Below, piece after piece: positions 17,370 to 25,627 of a stretch of 64,000 bases of DNA. Position numbers and translations under genes: made by a program. Below the pieces are notes generated by a model. The model was not told the DNA's origin, did no database searches, and saw nothing but the letters and a program-made list of their open reading frames with translations. The stretch comes from Aquitalea pelogenes (GTDB lineage: Bacteria > Pseudomonadota > Gammaproteobacteria > Burkholderiales > Chromobacteriaceae): positions 1 to 64,000 of the forward strand of contig NZ_LNQV01000008.1 in the NCBI RefSeq assembly GCF_001515305.1, given 5' to 3'. Position 1 is the first letter of the stretch. Each line of letters begins with the position of its first letter.

Positions 17370-18284
17370 ATGCTGAATCGACTGGAAATGCTGCGAATCT
17401 TCTGTACTGCGGCGGAAGCACGCAATTTCAAGGAAGCCGCGCAGCAACTTGGCATCTCGCCACAGGTGGTGACCCGTGCCATCCAGGAGCTGGAAAGCCA
17501 GTTCGGCGAGCTGTTGTTCCATCGCAATACCCGTCAGTGCCGGATTACCCGCGAAGGCGAGCGTCTGGCACATATCGCCAGGCAAGGCGTGGAGGGGATT
17601 GATTGCCTGTTCCGCGGCGCGGAAGCCAATGCAGCGCAGCAAGTGGAAGGCACGGTAAGGCTGACCGCGCCGGAGGCCATCGGCCAGACCAGCCTGGTAC
17701 ACAGCCTGGCACGCTTGCGCCAGCAGTATCCGGGCCTGCATTTCGAACTGCATCTGGAAGATGATGAAACCGATGTGGTGGATGAACAGATTGATATCGG
17801 CATCCGCCACGGCTTGATCCGGGACAGCCGCTTTGTGGCGCGGCAAGTGGCCGAAGTGCCGTTCTACATGGTGGCCGCCCCCGGCTTGCTGGCCCGCTGC
17901 GGGGTGCCGCGCACGCTGAAGGACGTGCAGCAACAGCCAGTGGTCGGCACCATCGACCAGCGCACCGGCAAACCGTGGCCCTGGTTTTTCCGCCAGGAGT
18001 CGCAGTGGATTCCGCGGGAGCTGGCATTCATCAGCAACAGTACGCAAGCCGAGTGTGCCGCGGTGGTGGCCGGCTTCGGTTTTGCCCAGATGCCCGGTTT
18101 TGTCGCCATACCGCACCTGCGCAGCGGCGAGCTGGTGGAGGTGCTGCCCGAGCTGGCACCCACCCCGTGGGCGCTGAGTGTGTACCGGCCACAGCGCAGC
18201 CCGGTTCCGGCGCGGGTTCGCGTGGTATACGACTGGCTGGTGAGTGACTTTTCCAATCCCGTGTTTTTCCCGCTCCTGCCCTGA
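17370..18284 (+). CDS. LysR-family transcriptional regulator
   Basis: A 304-aa LTTR with MLRIFCTAAEARNFKEAAQQ and the recognition helix QVVTRAIQELESQFGELLFH; the effector domain carries the CrgA-like TAPEAIGQTSLVHSL stretch. Divergent from lysO with 196 bp between, which suggests control of lysine export or of itself. Confidence 0.87.
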   Translation: MLNRLEMLRIFCTAAEARNFKEAAQQLGISPQVVTRAIQELESQFGELLFHRNTRQCRITREGERLAHIARQGVEGIDCLFRGAEANAAQQVEGTVRLTAPEAIGQTSLVHSLARLRQQYPGLHFELHLEDDETDVVDEQIDIGIRHGLIRDSRFVARQVAEVPFYMVAAPGLLARCGVPRTLKDVQQQPVVGTIDQRTGKPWPWFFRQESQWIPRELAFISNSTQAECAAVVAGFGFAQMPGFVAIPHLRSGELVEVLPELAPTPWALSVYRPQRSPVPARVRVVYDWLVSDFSNPVFFPLLP

Positions 18285-18393
18285 AACCGCAGCCAGTCCC
18301 ATATCGGCCTGTGCCCGCGTGCGGACTCCTCGCTAGTGCCTTGGCAAATCACCATCCGTTATCAGGGAAGAGGGCGTGGCCAGGCAGGGGCGC

Positions 18394-19581
18394 TCATGGC
18401 GTGCAGTTTGCCAGCGTGGGGCTGGCACGCCGGTCCAGTACGCCGGACCAGGTGGTGAGCGCCAGTGCCAGCAGTACGATCAGGGCGCCAATCCACGGGG
18501 TGGCCATGATGCCCATCGCCTCGACAATCAGGCCGCCCGCCCAGGCACCGAATGCAATGCCCAGATTGAATGCGGCAATGTTCAGGCCGGATGCCACATC
18601 CACCGCATGCGGTGCATCCCGCTGGGCTTGTTGCACCACATAAAGCTGCAGGCCGGCCACATTGCCGAATGCCACCGCACCCCACAGCAAGATGGTGAGC
18701 ACCACCAGCCATTGCGAACTGGCGGTCAGTGCCAGCAATACCAGCGCAAGGGCCAGGCCTGCAAAGATGATCTGCAGCGCCCGCACCGGGCCTTTGCGGT
18801 CGGCCAGGCGGCCACCCCAGACATTACCCACTGCAACCGAAATACCGTAAACCAGCATCAGCACGCCGGTGGCCGAGGCTTTGAAGCCGCTGACCTGCTC
18901 CAGCATCGGGGCAAGATAGGTAAACGCAATGAATGAACCGCCGTAGCCCAGCGCCGTCATGGCGTACACCAGCAACAGCCGCGGCTTGCCCAGTACCGAA
19001 AACTGGCCGAGCAAGGAGGTGGGCGCCGTGCGGGCGATGTTGTCAGGCACCAGCAGCCAGCTGCCGGCAAGGGCGATCAGGCCAAGGCCGGAGACGGCAA
19101 GAAAGGTGGTTTGCCAGCCAAATGTCTGGCCGATGAAGGTGCCCAGTGGCACACCGGTCACCAGTGCAACCGTCAGGCCGGAAAACATCAGCGCAATGGC
19201 AGAGGCGGCTTTCTGCCTGGGCACCAGGCTGGTTGCAATGGTGGAGCCTATCGAGAAAAACACACCGTGGGTCAGGCCGGTCAGCACGCGGGCGATGGCC
19301 AGCGTGCCATACGCCGGAGCCTGCCAGGCCAGCAGGTTGCCCAGCGTGAACAGGGCCATCAGGGTCAGCAGCAGGGTTTTGCGTGGCAGGCGGCTGCTGA
19401 GGGCGGTCAGTACCGGCGCGCCAATGGCCACGCCCAGCGCATACAGGCTGACCAGCATGCCGGCAGAAGGCAGTGATACGTGCAGGCTGGCGGCAATGGT
19501 CGGAATCAGCCCGACGATGACGAATTCGGTGGTGCCGATGGCAAACGCGCTGAGTGTCAGCGCCCAGAGGGCAAGTGGCAT
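18394..19581 (-). CDS. MFS transporter, DHA1 (AraJ/YdhP-like) family
   Basis: A 395-aa drug/sugar efflux permease with 12 predicted membrane segments. The N-terminal GTTEFVIVGLIPTIA, the loop-2 motif SSRLPRKTLLL and GRLADRKGPVRAL in the middle are MFS DHA1 hallmarks. Substrate unknown. Divergent from the LysR gene at 19802 across 220 bp with no other feature, so the pair is likely a regulator-exporter unit. Confidence 0.88.
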   Translation of the reverse strand: MPLALWALTLSAFAIGTTEFVIVGLIPTIAASLHVSLPSAGMLVSLYALGVAIGAPVLTALSSRLPRKTLLLTLMALFTLGNLLAWQAPAYGTLAIARVLTGLTHGVFFSIGSTIATSLVPRQKAASAIALMFSGLTVALVTGVPLGTFIGQTFGWQTTFLAVSGLGLIALAGSWLLVPDNIARTAPTSLLGQFSVLGKPRLLLVYAMTALGYGGSFIAFTYLAPMLEQVSGFKASATGVLMLVYGISVAVGNVWGGRLADRKGPVRALQIIFAGLALALVLLALTASSQWLVVLTILLWGAVAFGNVAGLQLYVVQQAQRDAPHAVDVASGLNIAAFNLGIAFGAWAGGLIVEAMGIMATPWIGALIVLLALALTTWSGVLDRRASPTLANCTP

Positions 19582-19801
19582 GCAAAAACTCCTTAAAGCA
19601 GTGTGAGGGCATCACCGGTGACCCGTGCTCCGCTTCCGCCGGTGCAGCTGGGGGCCAGTTGCGGATGGCTGGCACCGGACTGCCCCGGCACGGGTTTTCG
19701 TGGAGGTCGGTTGGCAATGCAGGAAGAGTTCGCATTATCGTTGCTTGAAAAGGCAGGAAAAATACGTCTGAAACCCAATGTCTTGTGACTGGTAATCAAC
19801 A

Positions 19802-20701
19802 ATGCTGAGCACAGAAACCATGCAGGCTTTTGTCACCGTGATTGAGGAGGGCTCGTTTTCTGCTGCGGCAGAACAGCTGGGGCTGACTCCATCCGGCATC
19901 AGCCGCAGTATCGGCAAGCTGGAAAAACAGCTGGGTGTGCGCTTGATCAGGCGCACCACGCGGCGGCTGGATCTGACCGATGAAGGGCGCTGGTTCCTGG
20001 AGAATGCCCGCGACATCCTGGGCCGCATGCAGGCAACGGAGCTGACGCTGCAGTCGGCGGCGGAGCATCCGTCCGGCCTGTTGCGCATCAATGCCGCCAC
20101 GCCGGTGTTCGATCATGTGCTGGCCCCCTTGTTGCCCGCGTTCTGTCGTCGTTATCCGCGCATACGGCTGGAGCTGACCAGTGGCGAGATGGTAGGGGAC
20201 CTGATTGAACAGGGGGCCGATGTGGCCTTGCGCGTCGGCCAGTTGCAGGACTCCACCCTCAATGCGCGCTTGCTGTTTGAAAGCCGCTGGCGGCTGGTGG
20301 CGTCGCCAGCCTATCTGGCCGAACACGGTGCGCCGGACTCGGTGGCCGAGCTTGCCCGCCAGCGCCTGCTGGGCTTCTCCCAGCCCTCGTCCTTGAACCT
20401 GTGGCCCTTGCGGCATGGTCATGTTGACGGTTTGGCGATAGAGCCGACCATGACCGCTTCCAATGGCGAGACGCTACGCTATCTGGCGCTGGCCGGTAAC
20501 GGCATTGCCTGCCTGTCGGATTTTCTGGTCGACCGGGATATTGCCGCCGGTCACCTCACCGCCTTGCTGCCCGATGACATGCTGCCGTGGCGGCAGCCGG
20601 TGTGGGCGGTGTATTACCGTCAGGGTTTTCTGGCGGCGCGGGTGGCGTGCTTTGTCGACTTCCTGTCCGGACAGTTGCGCGCGCGCAGTCAGCAGCCATG
20701 A
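19802..20701 (+). CDS. LysR-family transcriptional regulator
   Basis: A 299-aa LTTR: TMQAFVTVIEEGSFSAAAEQ, then GISRSIGKLEKQLGVRLIRR, then an effector domain beginning SGLLRINAATPVFDH. Divergent from the MFS exporter, its probable target. Confidence 0.88.
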   Translation: MLSTETMQAFVTVIEEGSFSAAAEQLGLTPSGISRSIGKLEKQLGVRLIRRTTRRLDLTDEGRWFLENARDILGRMQATELTLQSAAEHPSGLLRINAATPVFDHVLAPLLPAFCRRYPRIRLELTSGEMVGDLIEQGADVALRVGQLQDSTLNARLLFESRWRLVASPAYLAEHGAPDSVAELARQRLLGFSQPSSLNLWPLRHGHVDGLAIEPTMTASNGETLRYLALAGNGIACLSDFLVDRDIAAGHLTALLPDDMLPWRQPVWAVYYRQGFLAARVACFVDFLSGQLRARSQQP

Positions 20702-21029
20702 GCCGTGCACCGGCTGCCAGTCAGCAGTCGCTGGGCAGCCGGATGATACTGGCGCTGGTATGCAGTGCCGCAGGCCGCACGTCAGGTTCAAGCGGGCCTG
20801 AAACCGCTTGCATCCTGCTTGGTTCATGGCCTGTATTCATGCCAGTTTTTGCTTGTGCTGCTTATTCAGCCTGGAGCTGCTAACAAAAAACCTGCTGCGG
20901 CGCTGCGCCTCCTTGCCGTACCCTTGTACTGTCTGCGTCGGCACGCCTTGCCCCAGGGATGCTACGCTATTTTGTCAGCCGCTCTCAGGCTGGCATTTCA
21001 CCATTACTTCGAACACGCGAGGCCCGGTC
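20702..21029. other. Spacer upstream of the DJ-1/PfpI gene
   Basis: 328 bp without a supported gene. Its right half holds a copy of an intergenic repeat (20874-20953) that recurs in inverted orientation next to umuC. Confidence 0.55.
20874..20953 (+). repeat. Intergenic repeat, copy A
   Basis: About 80 bp beginning GAGCTGCTAACAAAAA and containing CCTTGCCGTAC, TGTACTGTC and GCGTCGGC. It is roughly 85% identical by eye to the reverse complement of 25551-25627. It lies outside genes, upstream of the DJ-1/PfpI gene. It looks like a dispersed family repeat of the genome; its function is unknown. Confidence 0.65.
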
Positions 21030-21644
21030 ATGCACATTGCCATTCTTACCTTCGACGGATACAACGAACTGGACTCGCTGATTGCCTTTGGCATCCTGAA
21101 CCGCATCAGGAAGCCGGACTGGCGGGTGTCCATTGCCAGCCCGACGGCACGGGTGACGTCCATGAATGGCGTGGTGCTGGAATCGCACATTTCGCTGGCC
21201 CAGGCCTGCGAGGCGGATGCCGTGATTGTAGGCAGTGGCCTGAAAACGCGGGATGTGGTGGCCGACGAAACGCTGATGGCGCAGCTGCGGCTGGACCCCT
21301 CCCGTCAGCTGCTGGCGGGCCAATGCTCGGGCACGCTGATACTGGCCAGGCTTGGACTGTTGCAGGACATCCCGGCCTGTACCGACCTCATCACCAAGCC
21401 CTGGGTGCAGGAGGCGGGTATCAGCGTGTTGAACCAGCCGTTTTTTGCCAGAGGCAATGTGGCAACGGCAGGTGGCTGTCTGGCCTCGCAGTATCTGGCT
21501 TTCTGGCTGATTGCCAGGCTTGAAGGCATGCAGGCCGCCCGGGATGCACTGCATTACGTGGCCCCAGTGGGGGAGAAGGAAGACTACCTGGCACGTGCTT
21601 TACAGCATGTGTCGCCCTACCTGAACGCAGACAGCGTGGCCTGA
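21030..21644 (+). CDS. DJ-1/PfpI family protein
   Basis: A 204-aa protein of the DJ-1/ThiJ/PfpI superfamily (glyoxalase III, chaperone or amidotransferase-like). The Rossmann-like core begins MHIAILTFDGYNELD; the nucleophile elbow is AGQCSGTLILA with Cys near residue 97, and an acidic residue (Glu/Asp in FDGYNELD) stands where the family has its conserved Glu. The start at 21030 is the first residue of the conserved fold; a longer in-frame reading to 20808 runs through the repeat. Exact activity unknown. Confidence 0.82.
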   Translation: MHIAILTFDGYNELDSLIAFGILNRIRKPDWRVSIASPTARVTSMNGVVLESHISLAQACEADAVIVGSGLKTRDVVADETLMAQLRLDPSRQLLAGQCSGTLILARLGLLQDIPACTDLITKPWVQEAGISVLNQPFFARGNVATAGGCLASQYLAFWLIARLEGMQAARDALHYVAPVGEKEDYLARALQHVSPYLNADSVA

Positions 21645-21713
21645 GCAAGGCTGACCGCCTGTTTGCCGATGTGGGCCTGCGCGCCATTGTGCTGCCGCGC
21701 AGGCCTGCCGTGC

Positions 21714-22349
21714 TCAGTCTGCCTGCACGCTGGTGATGTGCCCGGTTTGCTGCCAGCAGTCCAGCGCCTGAATCTGGCCGAACCAGCGGACGATTTCCCC
21801 GAACTCTTTGAGCGGCAGGTGGGCCTGTTGCCAGTCGGCCAGCGGGGCGGCAATGGCCAGATCCGCCAGCGATGGCTGTTGGCCGCATATCCACTCCCGC
21901 CCGGCAAGGTGCTGATCGAGAATCTGGCCGGCGGCGACAAAACCGGCTTCCGCCCGTTCTACTTCCACCGCGCTGGCCGGGCCTTGCCCGGCCATTTGCT
22001 TGATTGCGTTCTCCCAGTTAAGGCTGCTGATTGGCGGCATCCAGTGCTGGGCACACCAGAACATCCAGCGGCTGGCGTCGGCCCGTTCGCGTGCACTGGC
22101 TGCATGCAGGGACTGATCCGGCGCCAGCTCTGCCAGGTATTGCATGATGGCGTAAGACTCCCACAGCACATGGCCATTGTCTTCCAGCACAGGAACCTGA
22201 TGATTCGGGTTCAGCTGCAGGAAGGCGGGTGTGTTCTGCTCGCCACGGAACAGATCAACCTGTATCAGTTCAAGCGGCAAGCCAAGTTGCCGGGCAACAA
22301 GCAGTACGCGGCGGCTGCAAGACGACAGGGGGTGGTAATAAAGACGCAT
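21714..22349 (-). CDS. Glutathione S-transferase
   Basis: A 211-aa GST. The thioredoxin-like N-terminal domain has RLYYHPLSSCSRRVLL with Ser/Cys at the catalytic position and the cis-Pro motif HQVPVLEDNG followed by ESYAIMQYL (glutathione-binding Ser). The all-helical C-terminal domain follows. GGAG lies eight bases before the ATG at 22349, so I start there; the in-frame GTG at 22358 is the alternative. It is followed on the same strand by nothing and preceded by a WYL regulator on the same strand. Confidence 0.87.
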   Translation of the reverse strand: MRLYYHPLSSCSRRVLLVARQLGLPLELIQVDLFRGEQNTPAFLQLNPNHQVPVLEDNGHVLWESYAIMQYLAELAPDQSLHAASARERADASRWMFWCAQHWMPPISSLNWENAIKQMAGQGPASAVEVERAEAGFVAAGQILDQHLAGREWICGQQPSLADLAIAAPLADWQQAHLPLKEFGEIVRWFGQIQALDCWQQTGHITSVQAD

Positions 22350-22421
22350 GGCATTCACTCCGGTGGGTTGATCTCGAGTGATGCCATTGTCACGCCAGCC
22401 ACTGACAGTTTTTGTCAGTAG

Positions 22422-23129
22422 TCAGCTGTTGTTACTGTTTTTGGCCTGCCGGGCGGTATCGGCTGCGCGCCACGCTTTCAGCAGCTCGTGCTTTCTGTGC
22501 GGGTAGTGCTCCTTGCCCGCACGCAGGGCAAAGATGCGGTCTGTCCGGAAATGACGGAAATCCTGCCGTGTTTCACACCATGCGGCCAGCATGCGTACGT
22601 GGTCGAAATAGCCCAAGGCCAGCGGCCAGATGGTGCGCTGGGTGACATTGCCCTGCAAGTCGCAGTAGTCGATGCCCAGCTTGTACCCGGCGCGAATGGC
22701 CTGACGGATGATGGACAAGTCCACCGCATCGGCTTCTGCCTGTGTAGGGGAGCCCACCAGCAGCGAACTGTTGTCCAGACTGTGGCGCAATGCAGCGGGC
22801 AGCACTGCGGAAATCTTGGCCAGCGCATTCTGTGCGGCACGGCCCAGTTGGGTGTCGGTGCGCTTGGCCACCCATTGCGAGCCCAGTACCAGTGCTTCGA
22901 TTTCCTCTGCGCTGAACATCAGCGGCGGCAGCATGAAGCCGGGTCGCAACACATAGCCCAGGCCTGGTTCGCCTTCAATCTCGGCGCCTTGTGCCTGCAG
23001 GGTGCCGATGTCGCGGTACAGCGTGCGCAGGCTGATGCCCAGCTCAGCGGCGAGGCTGGCCCCGGTCACCGGGAAGCGGTGTTGCCGCAGGGCTTGCAAC
23101 AGGGTGAACAATCTTTCCGTACGTGACAT
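22422..23129 (-). CDS. YafY-type HTH/WYL-domain regulator
   Basis: A 235-aa regulator: N-terminal HTH_11 winged helix (RLFTLLQALRQHRFPVTGAS, then LGISLRTLYRDIGTLQ), a middle part PPLMFSAEEIEALVLGSQWV, and a C-terminal WYL domain (RTIWPLALGYFDHVRMLAAW). WYL domains sense ligands, often nucleic acids. Start MSRTERLF at 23129. It is directly upstream of the GST gene on the same strand (72 bp gap) and may control it. Confidence 0.85.
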   Translation of the reverse strand: MSRTERLFTLLQALRQHRFPVTGASLAAELGISLRTLYRDIGTLQAQGAEIEGEPGLGYVLRPGFMLPPLMFSAEEIEALVLGSQWVAKRTDTQLGRAAQNALAKISAVLPAALRHSLDNSSLLVGSPTQAEADAVDLSIIRQAIRAGYKLGIDYCDLQGNVTQRTIWPLALGYFDHVRMLAAWCETRQDFRHFRTDRIFALRAGKEHYPHRKHELLKAWRAADTARQAKNSNNS

Positions 23130-23237
23130 GAAATACTGGTCTGGTGATAAGTACGCAGCGATCTTGCCACAGCGGCGCGGGTGACAGGCATGCATTTGCG
23201 CGGACGCAGCAGCATGGTGACGGTATCGGGATGCTGC

Positions 23238-24122
23238 TCAGGCACCGCCCAGGCCATGCAGATAGTCCTGCAAGGACTGGCTGACAATGTCTGACAAGCG
23301 TTCGCAGCCGACTGTGGCGGTAGATTCGGCACGATACAACATGAGCCGGATGTCGGGCAGGGCGGGCAGGTCCTGCCGCAATTGCAGCGTATCCGGCACG
23401 CCGACCGGGGTGCGCACCGTCACACCCAGCCCGGCGGCAACGGCTGCCCATATCCCGCTCAGGCTGCTGCTGCTAAAAGCCTGCCGCCAGGCCAGATTGG
23501 CCTGTTCCAGTGCGGCGCAGGCGGCTGCCCGCATCAGGCAGGGGGCTTCAAATGCCACCAGCGGCAGGGCGCTGTCCGCCGGGTATGGCCACGGGTTGGC
23601 CTTGCTGTCTATCCAGCACAGCGGCAGCGTGCCCATCACCTGCTGATACGGCCAGGACTGGCCGCCATCCCAGGCCAGGACCAGATCAAGCTCTCCTTTG
23701 GCCAGACCATCCAGCAATTGCTGATTGCGTGCCACTTTTACCTCCAGCCGGAACTGCGGATGAGCACGGGAAAACTGCCCCAGAATGGCCGGTAACAGCG
23801 ATTCGCCAAAGTCTTCCTGCATGCCGAAGCGTATCCAGCCTTGCTCCAGCCCGCTGCCTTGCACCGCCTGTACCGCCTCGTCATTCAGTGCCAGCAGTCG
23901 GCGGGCATAGGCCAGCATGACTTCCCCGGCGGGTGTCAGCACCAGGCCCCGGCCTGCCTTGCGCGTAAGGGGCTGGCCGGCTTGTTCTTCCAGCTTTTTC
24001 AGCTGGGCACTGATGGCGGAAGTGGAGCGGTTCATGCGCTGGGCGGCCAGGGCAAAGCTGCCCATCTCCACGCCAGCCACAAAGCTGCGCAGCACATCCA
24101 GGTCCAGGCTGATGCGGCTCAC
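23238..24122 (-). CDS. LysR-family transcriptional regulator
   Basis: A 294-aa LTTR: DLDVLRSFVAGVEMGSFALA, then TSAISAQLKKLEEQAGQPLT, then a LTPAGEVMLAYARRLL helix and an effector domain. It is divergent from the CMD-tautomerase-DUF4865 operon; the 107-bp gap contains a perfect 17-bp palindrome, its likely binding site. Confidence 0.88.
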   Translation of the reverse strand: MSRISLDLDVLRSFVAGVEMGSFALAAQRMNRSTSAISAQLKKLEEQAGQPLTRKAGRGLVLTPAGEVMLAYARRLLALNDEAVQAVQGSGLEQGWIRFGMQEDFGESLLPAILGQFSRAHPQFRLEVKVARNQQLLDGLAKGELDLVLAWDGGQSWPYQQVMGTLPLCWIDSKANPWPYPADSALPLVAFEAPCLMRAAACAALEQANLAWRQAFSSSSLSGIWAAVAAGLGVTVRTPVGVPDTLQLRQDLPALPDIRLMLYRAESTATVGCERLSDIVSQSLQDYLHGLGGA

Positions 24123-24160
24123 GGTAATAGTCCTGAAAAAGTGAACGGTAATGAAAAAAC

Positions 24161-24177
24161 ATTTTGATTATCAAAAT
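24161..24177. promoter_or_regulatory. Candidate LysR operator
   Basis: ATTTTGAT-T-ATCAAAAT is a perfect 17-bp palindrome containing the T-N11-A pattern of LTTR sites. It lies midway between the divergent LysR gene and the 24229 operon. Confidence 0.6.
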
Positions 24178-24228
24178 CATTCTGACTGCTTAAGCTGGGT
24201 GCTGTCAAAAACGACAGGGAAATCAGGC

Positions 24229-24549
24229 ATGACCAGCTCTTCTTCACGCAGCATGCAGAACATGACAGCCGAGGCCCCCAGGCTGGCTGAAATCACCCAA
24301 TCGCTCCTGTTTGGCGATGTCTGGCAACGCCCCGGCCTGAGTCCGCGCGAGCGCAGCATTGCCACGGTCGCCGCACTCACCGCGTTATACCGGCTGGAAC
24401 AGCTGCCGTTTCATTTGCAGCTGGCCATGGACAATGGCATCAGCCGGGCCGAACTGGGCGAGCTCATCACCCATCTGGCCTTTTACGCCGGCTGGCCTGC
24501 CGCTGCATCGGCGGTGGATGTGCTGGCCGCCATTCCGCACGGAAAGTGA
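24229..24549 (+). CDS. Carboxymuconolactone decarboxylase (CMD) family protein
   Basis: A 106-aa all-helical CMD/AhpD-like protein. LSPRERSIATVAALTALYRL, ELPFHL-type segment LPFHLQLAMDNGISRAEL and HLAFYAGWPAAASA are the family core. There is no CxxC pair, so it is not an AhpD-type peroxidase. First gene of a three-gene operon with a tautomerase and a DUF4865 protein, a set seen together in proteobacteria under a LysR regulator. The start at 24229 has AGGGA upstream; the in-frame ATG at 24151 lies in the operator. Confidence 0.82.
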   Translation: MTSSSSRSMQNMTAEAPRLAEITQSLLFGDVWQRPGLSPRERSIATVAALTALYRLEQLPFHLQLAMDNGISRAELGELITHLAFYAGWPAAASAVDVLAAIPHGK

Positions 24550-24556
24550 GCCGGTC

Positions 24557-24955
24557 ATGCCTTATACCCGTATCGCACTGGCCGCCGGCAAGCCGGAATC
24601 CTGGCTGAAGGCCATCTCGCTCAGCCTGCAGCAGGCGCTGGAAGAAAGTTTCGAGGTGCCGGCCGGCGACTGTTTTCAGGTGTTCCAGCAATGTGGGGCT
24701 GGCGAGCTGGTGTTTGACCGGGACTATTTCGCCACCGCAGGTGCGCGCAGCGCGGACTTCACCCTGTTCCACATTACCGCCGGTCGGGCGCGCAGCACGG
24801 CGTGCAAGCGCGCATTCTTTGCCCGGCTGGCAGAGCGGCTGGCGGCCAGCCCCGGCTTGCGCCAGCAAGACATCATGGTGGTGATTACCACCACCGGGCT
24901 GGAAGACTGGTCATTTGGCAATGGCAAGTCGGCACTGCCTGAATGCGACAGTTAG
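24557..24955 (+). CDS. Tautomerase family protein
   Basis: A 132-aa protein of the 4-oxalocrotonate tautomerase superfamily. Pro2 after the start Met (MPYTRIAL) would be the catalytic base once Met is removed. The rest (SLQQALEESFEVPAGDCFQV, ITTTGLEDWSFGNGK) matches the longer two-unit tautomerase group. Seven bases separate it from the CMD gene, and ten from the next gene. Substrate unknown. Confidence 0.83.
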   Translation: MPYTRIALAAGKPESWLKAISLSLQQALEESFEVPAGDCFQVFQQCGAGELVFDRDYFATAGARSADFTLFHITAGRARSTACKRAFFARLAERLAASPGLRQQDIMVVITTTGLEDWSFGNGKSALPECDS

Positions 24956-24965
24956 GAGACCCATC

Positions 24966-25529
24966 ATGCTTGCCATGCAATACCGTTTTGTCCTGCCCGC
25001 CGACTACGACATGGCCATCATCCGGCAGCGCATCCGTGAACGCGGCCATCTGCTGGATGGCTTTCCCCAGCTCGAATGGAAGGCCTATCTCTGGTCCGAA
25101 CATGATGTCCGGCAGCCGGGCAGCGTCAATGCCTATGCGCCGTTCTACCTGTGGCGGGATAACGAGGGCATCAACCGTTTTCTTTCCAGCCCCGGTTTCA
25201 AGGCACTGTGCGCCGACTTTGGCAGGCCGCATGTGGATATCTGGCCGGTCTGGAACAGCATCGGGAGCCATGCCATGCCCACCGCCAGCGTGTGCCTCTG
25301 CCAGACGCAAGCCATTCTGCCCGGTCAGTCGCTTGACGCCTTGCGCCAGCAGGAGCAGGAACAGGCCGCCCGGTTACAGCAGCAAGGTGCCGTGTCGGTG
25401 CTGACCGCTTACGACCCGCGACAATGGCAGCTGCTGCGGGTATCGGCCTGGCGTGGCGAGCAGGATTTCCGGCAGCAGGAGATGGACGGCGCCTGTTACC
25501 GGATTGGCTATGTGGCGACCGGGGCCTGA
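24966..25529 (+). CDS. DUF4865 family protein
   Basis: A 187-aa soluble protein matching DUF4865: MQYRFVLPADYDMAIIRQRI, then SVNAYAPFYLWRDNEGINRFL and PHVDIWPVW. TAGGAGA, made from the tautomerase stop, is its ribosome binding site. The family commonly accompanies tautomerases; its biochemical role is not known. Confidence 0.8.
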   Translation: MLAMQYRFVLPADYDMAIIRQRIRERGHLLDGFPQLEWKAYLWSEHDVRQPGSVNAYAPFYLWRDNEGINRFLSSPGFKALCADFGRPHVDIWPVWNSIGSHAMPTASVCLCQTQAILPGQSLDALRQQEQEQAARLQQQGAVSVLTAYDPRQWQLLRVSAWRGEQDFRQQEMDGACYRIGYVATGA

Positions 25530-25550
25530 GTGTGCAGCATCAGCGCCAGC

Positions 25551-25627
25551 AGGCCGCGCCGACGCCGACAGTACATGGAGTACGGCAAGGCGGCGCAACA
25601 CAGCAGCAGGGTTTTTGTTAGCGGCTC
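25551..25627 (-). repeat. Intergenic repeat, copy B (inverted relative to copy A)
   Basis: Read on the minus strand this begins GAGCCGCTAACAAAAA immediately after the umuC stop and runs through CCTTGCCGTAC, TGTACTGTC and GCGTCGGC, like 20874-20953 on the plus strand. The two copies face each other across 4.6 kb containing the DJ-1, GST, WYL, LysR and CMD-operon genes. Confidence 0.65.
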
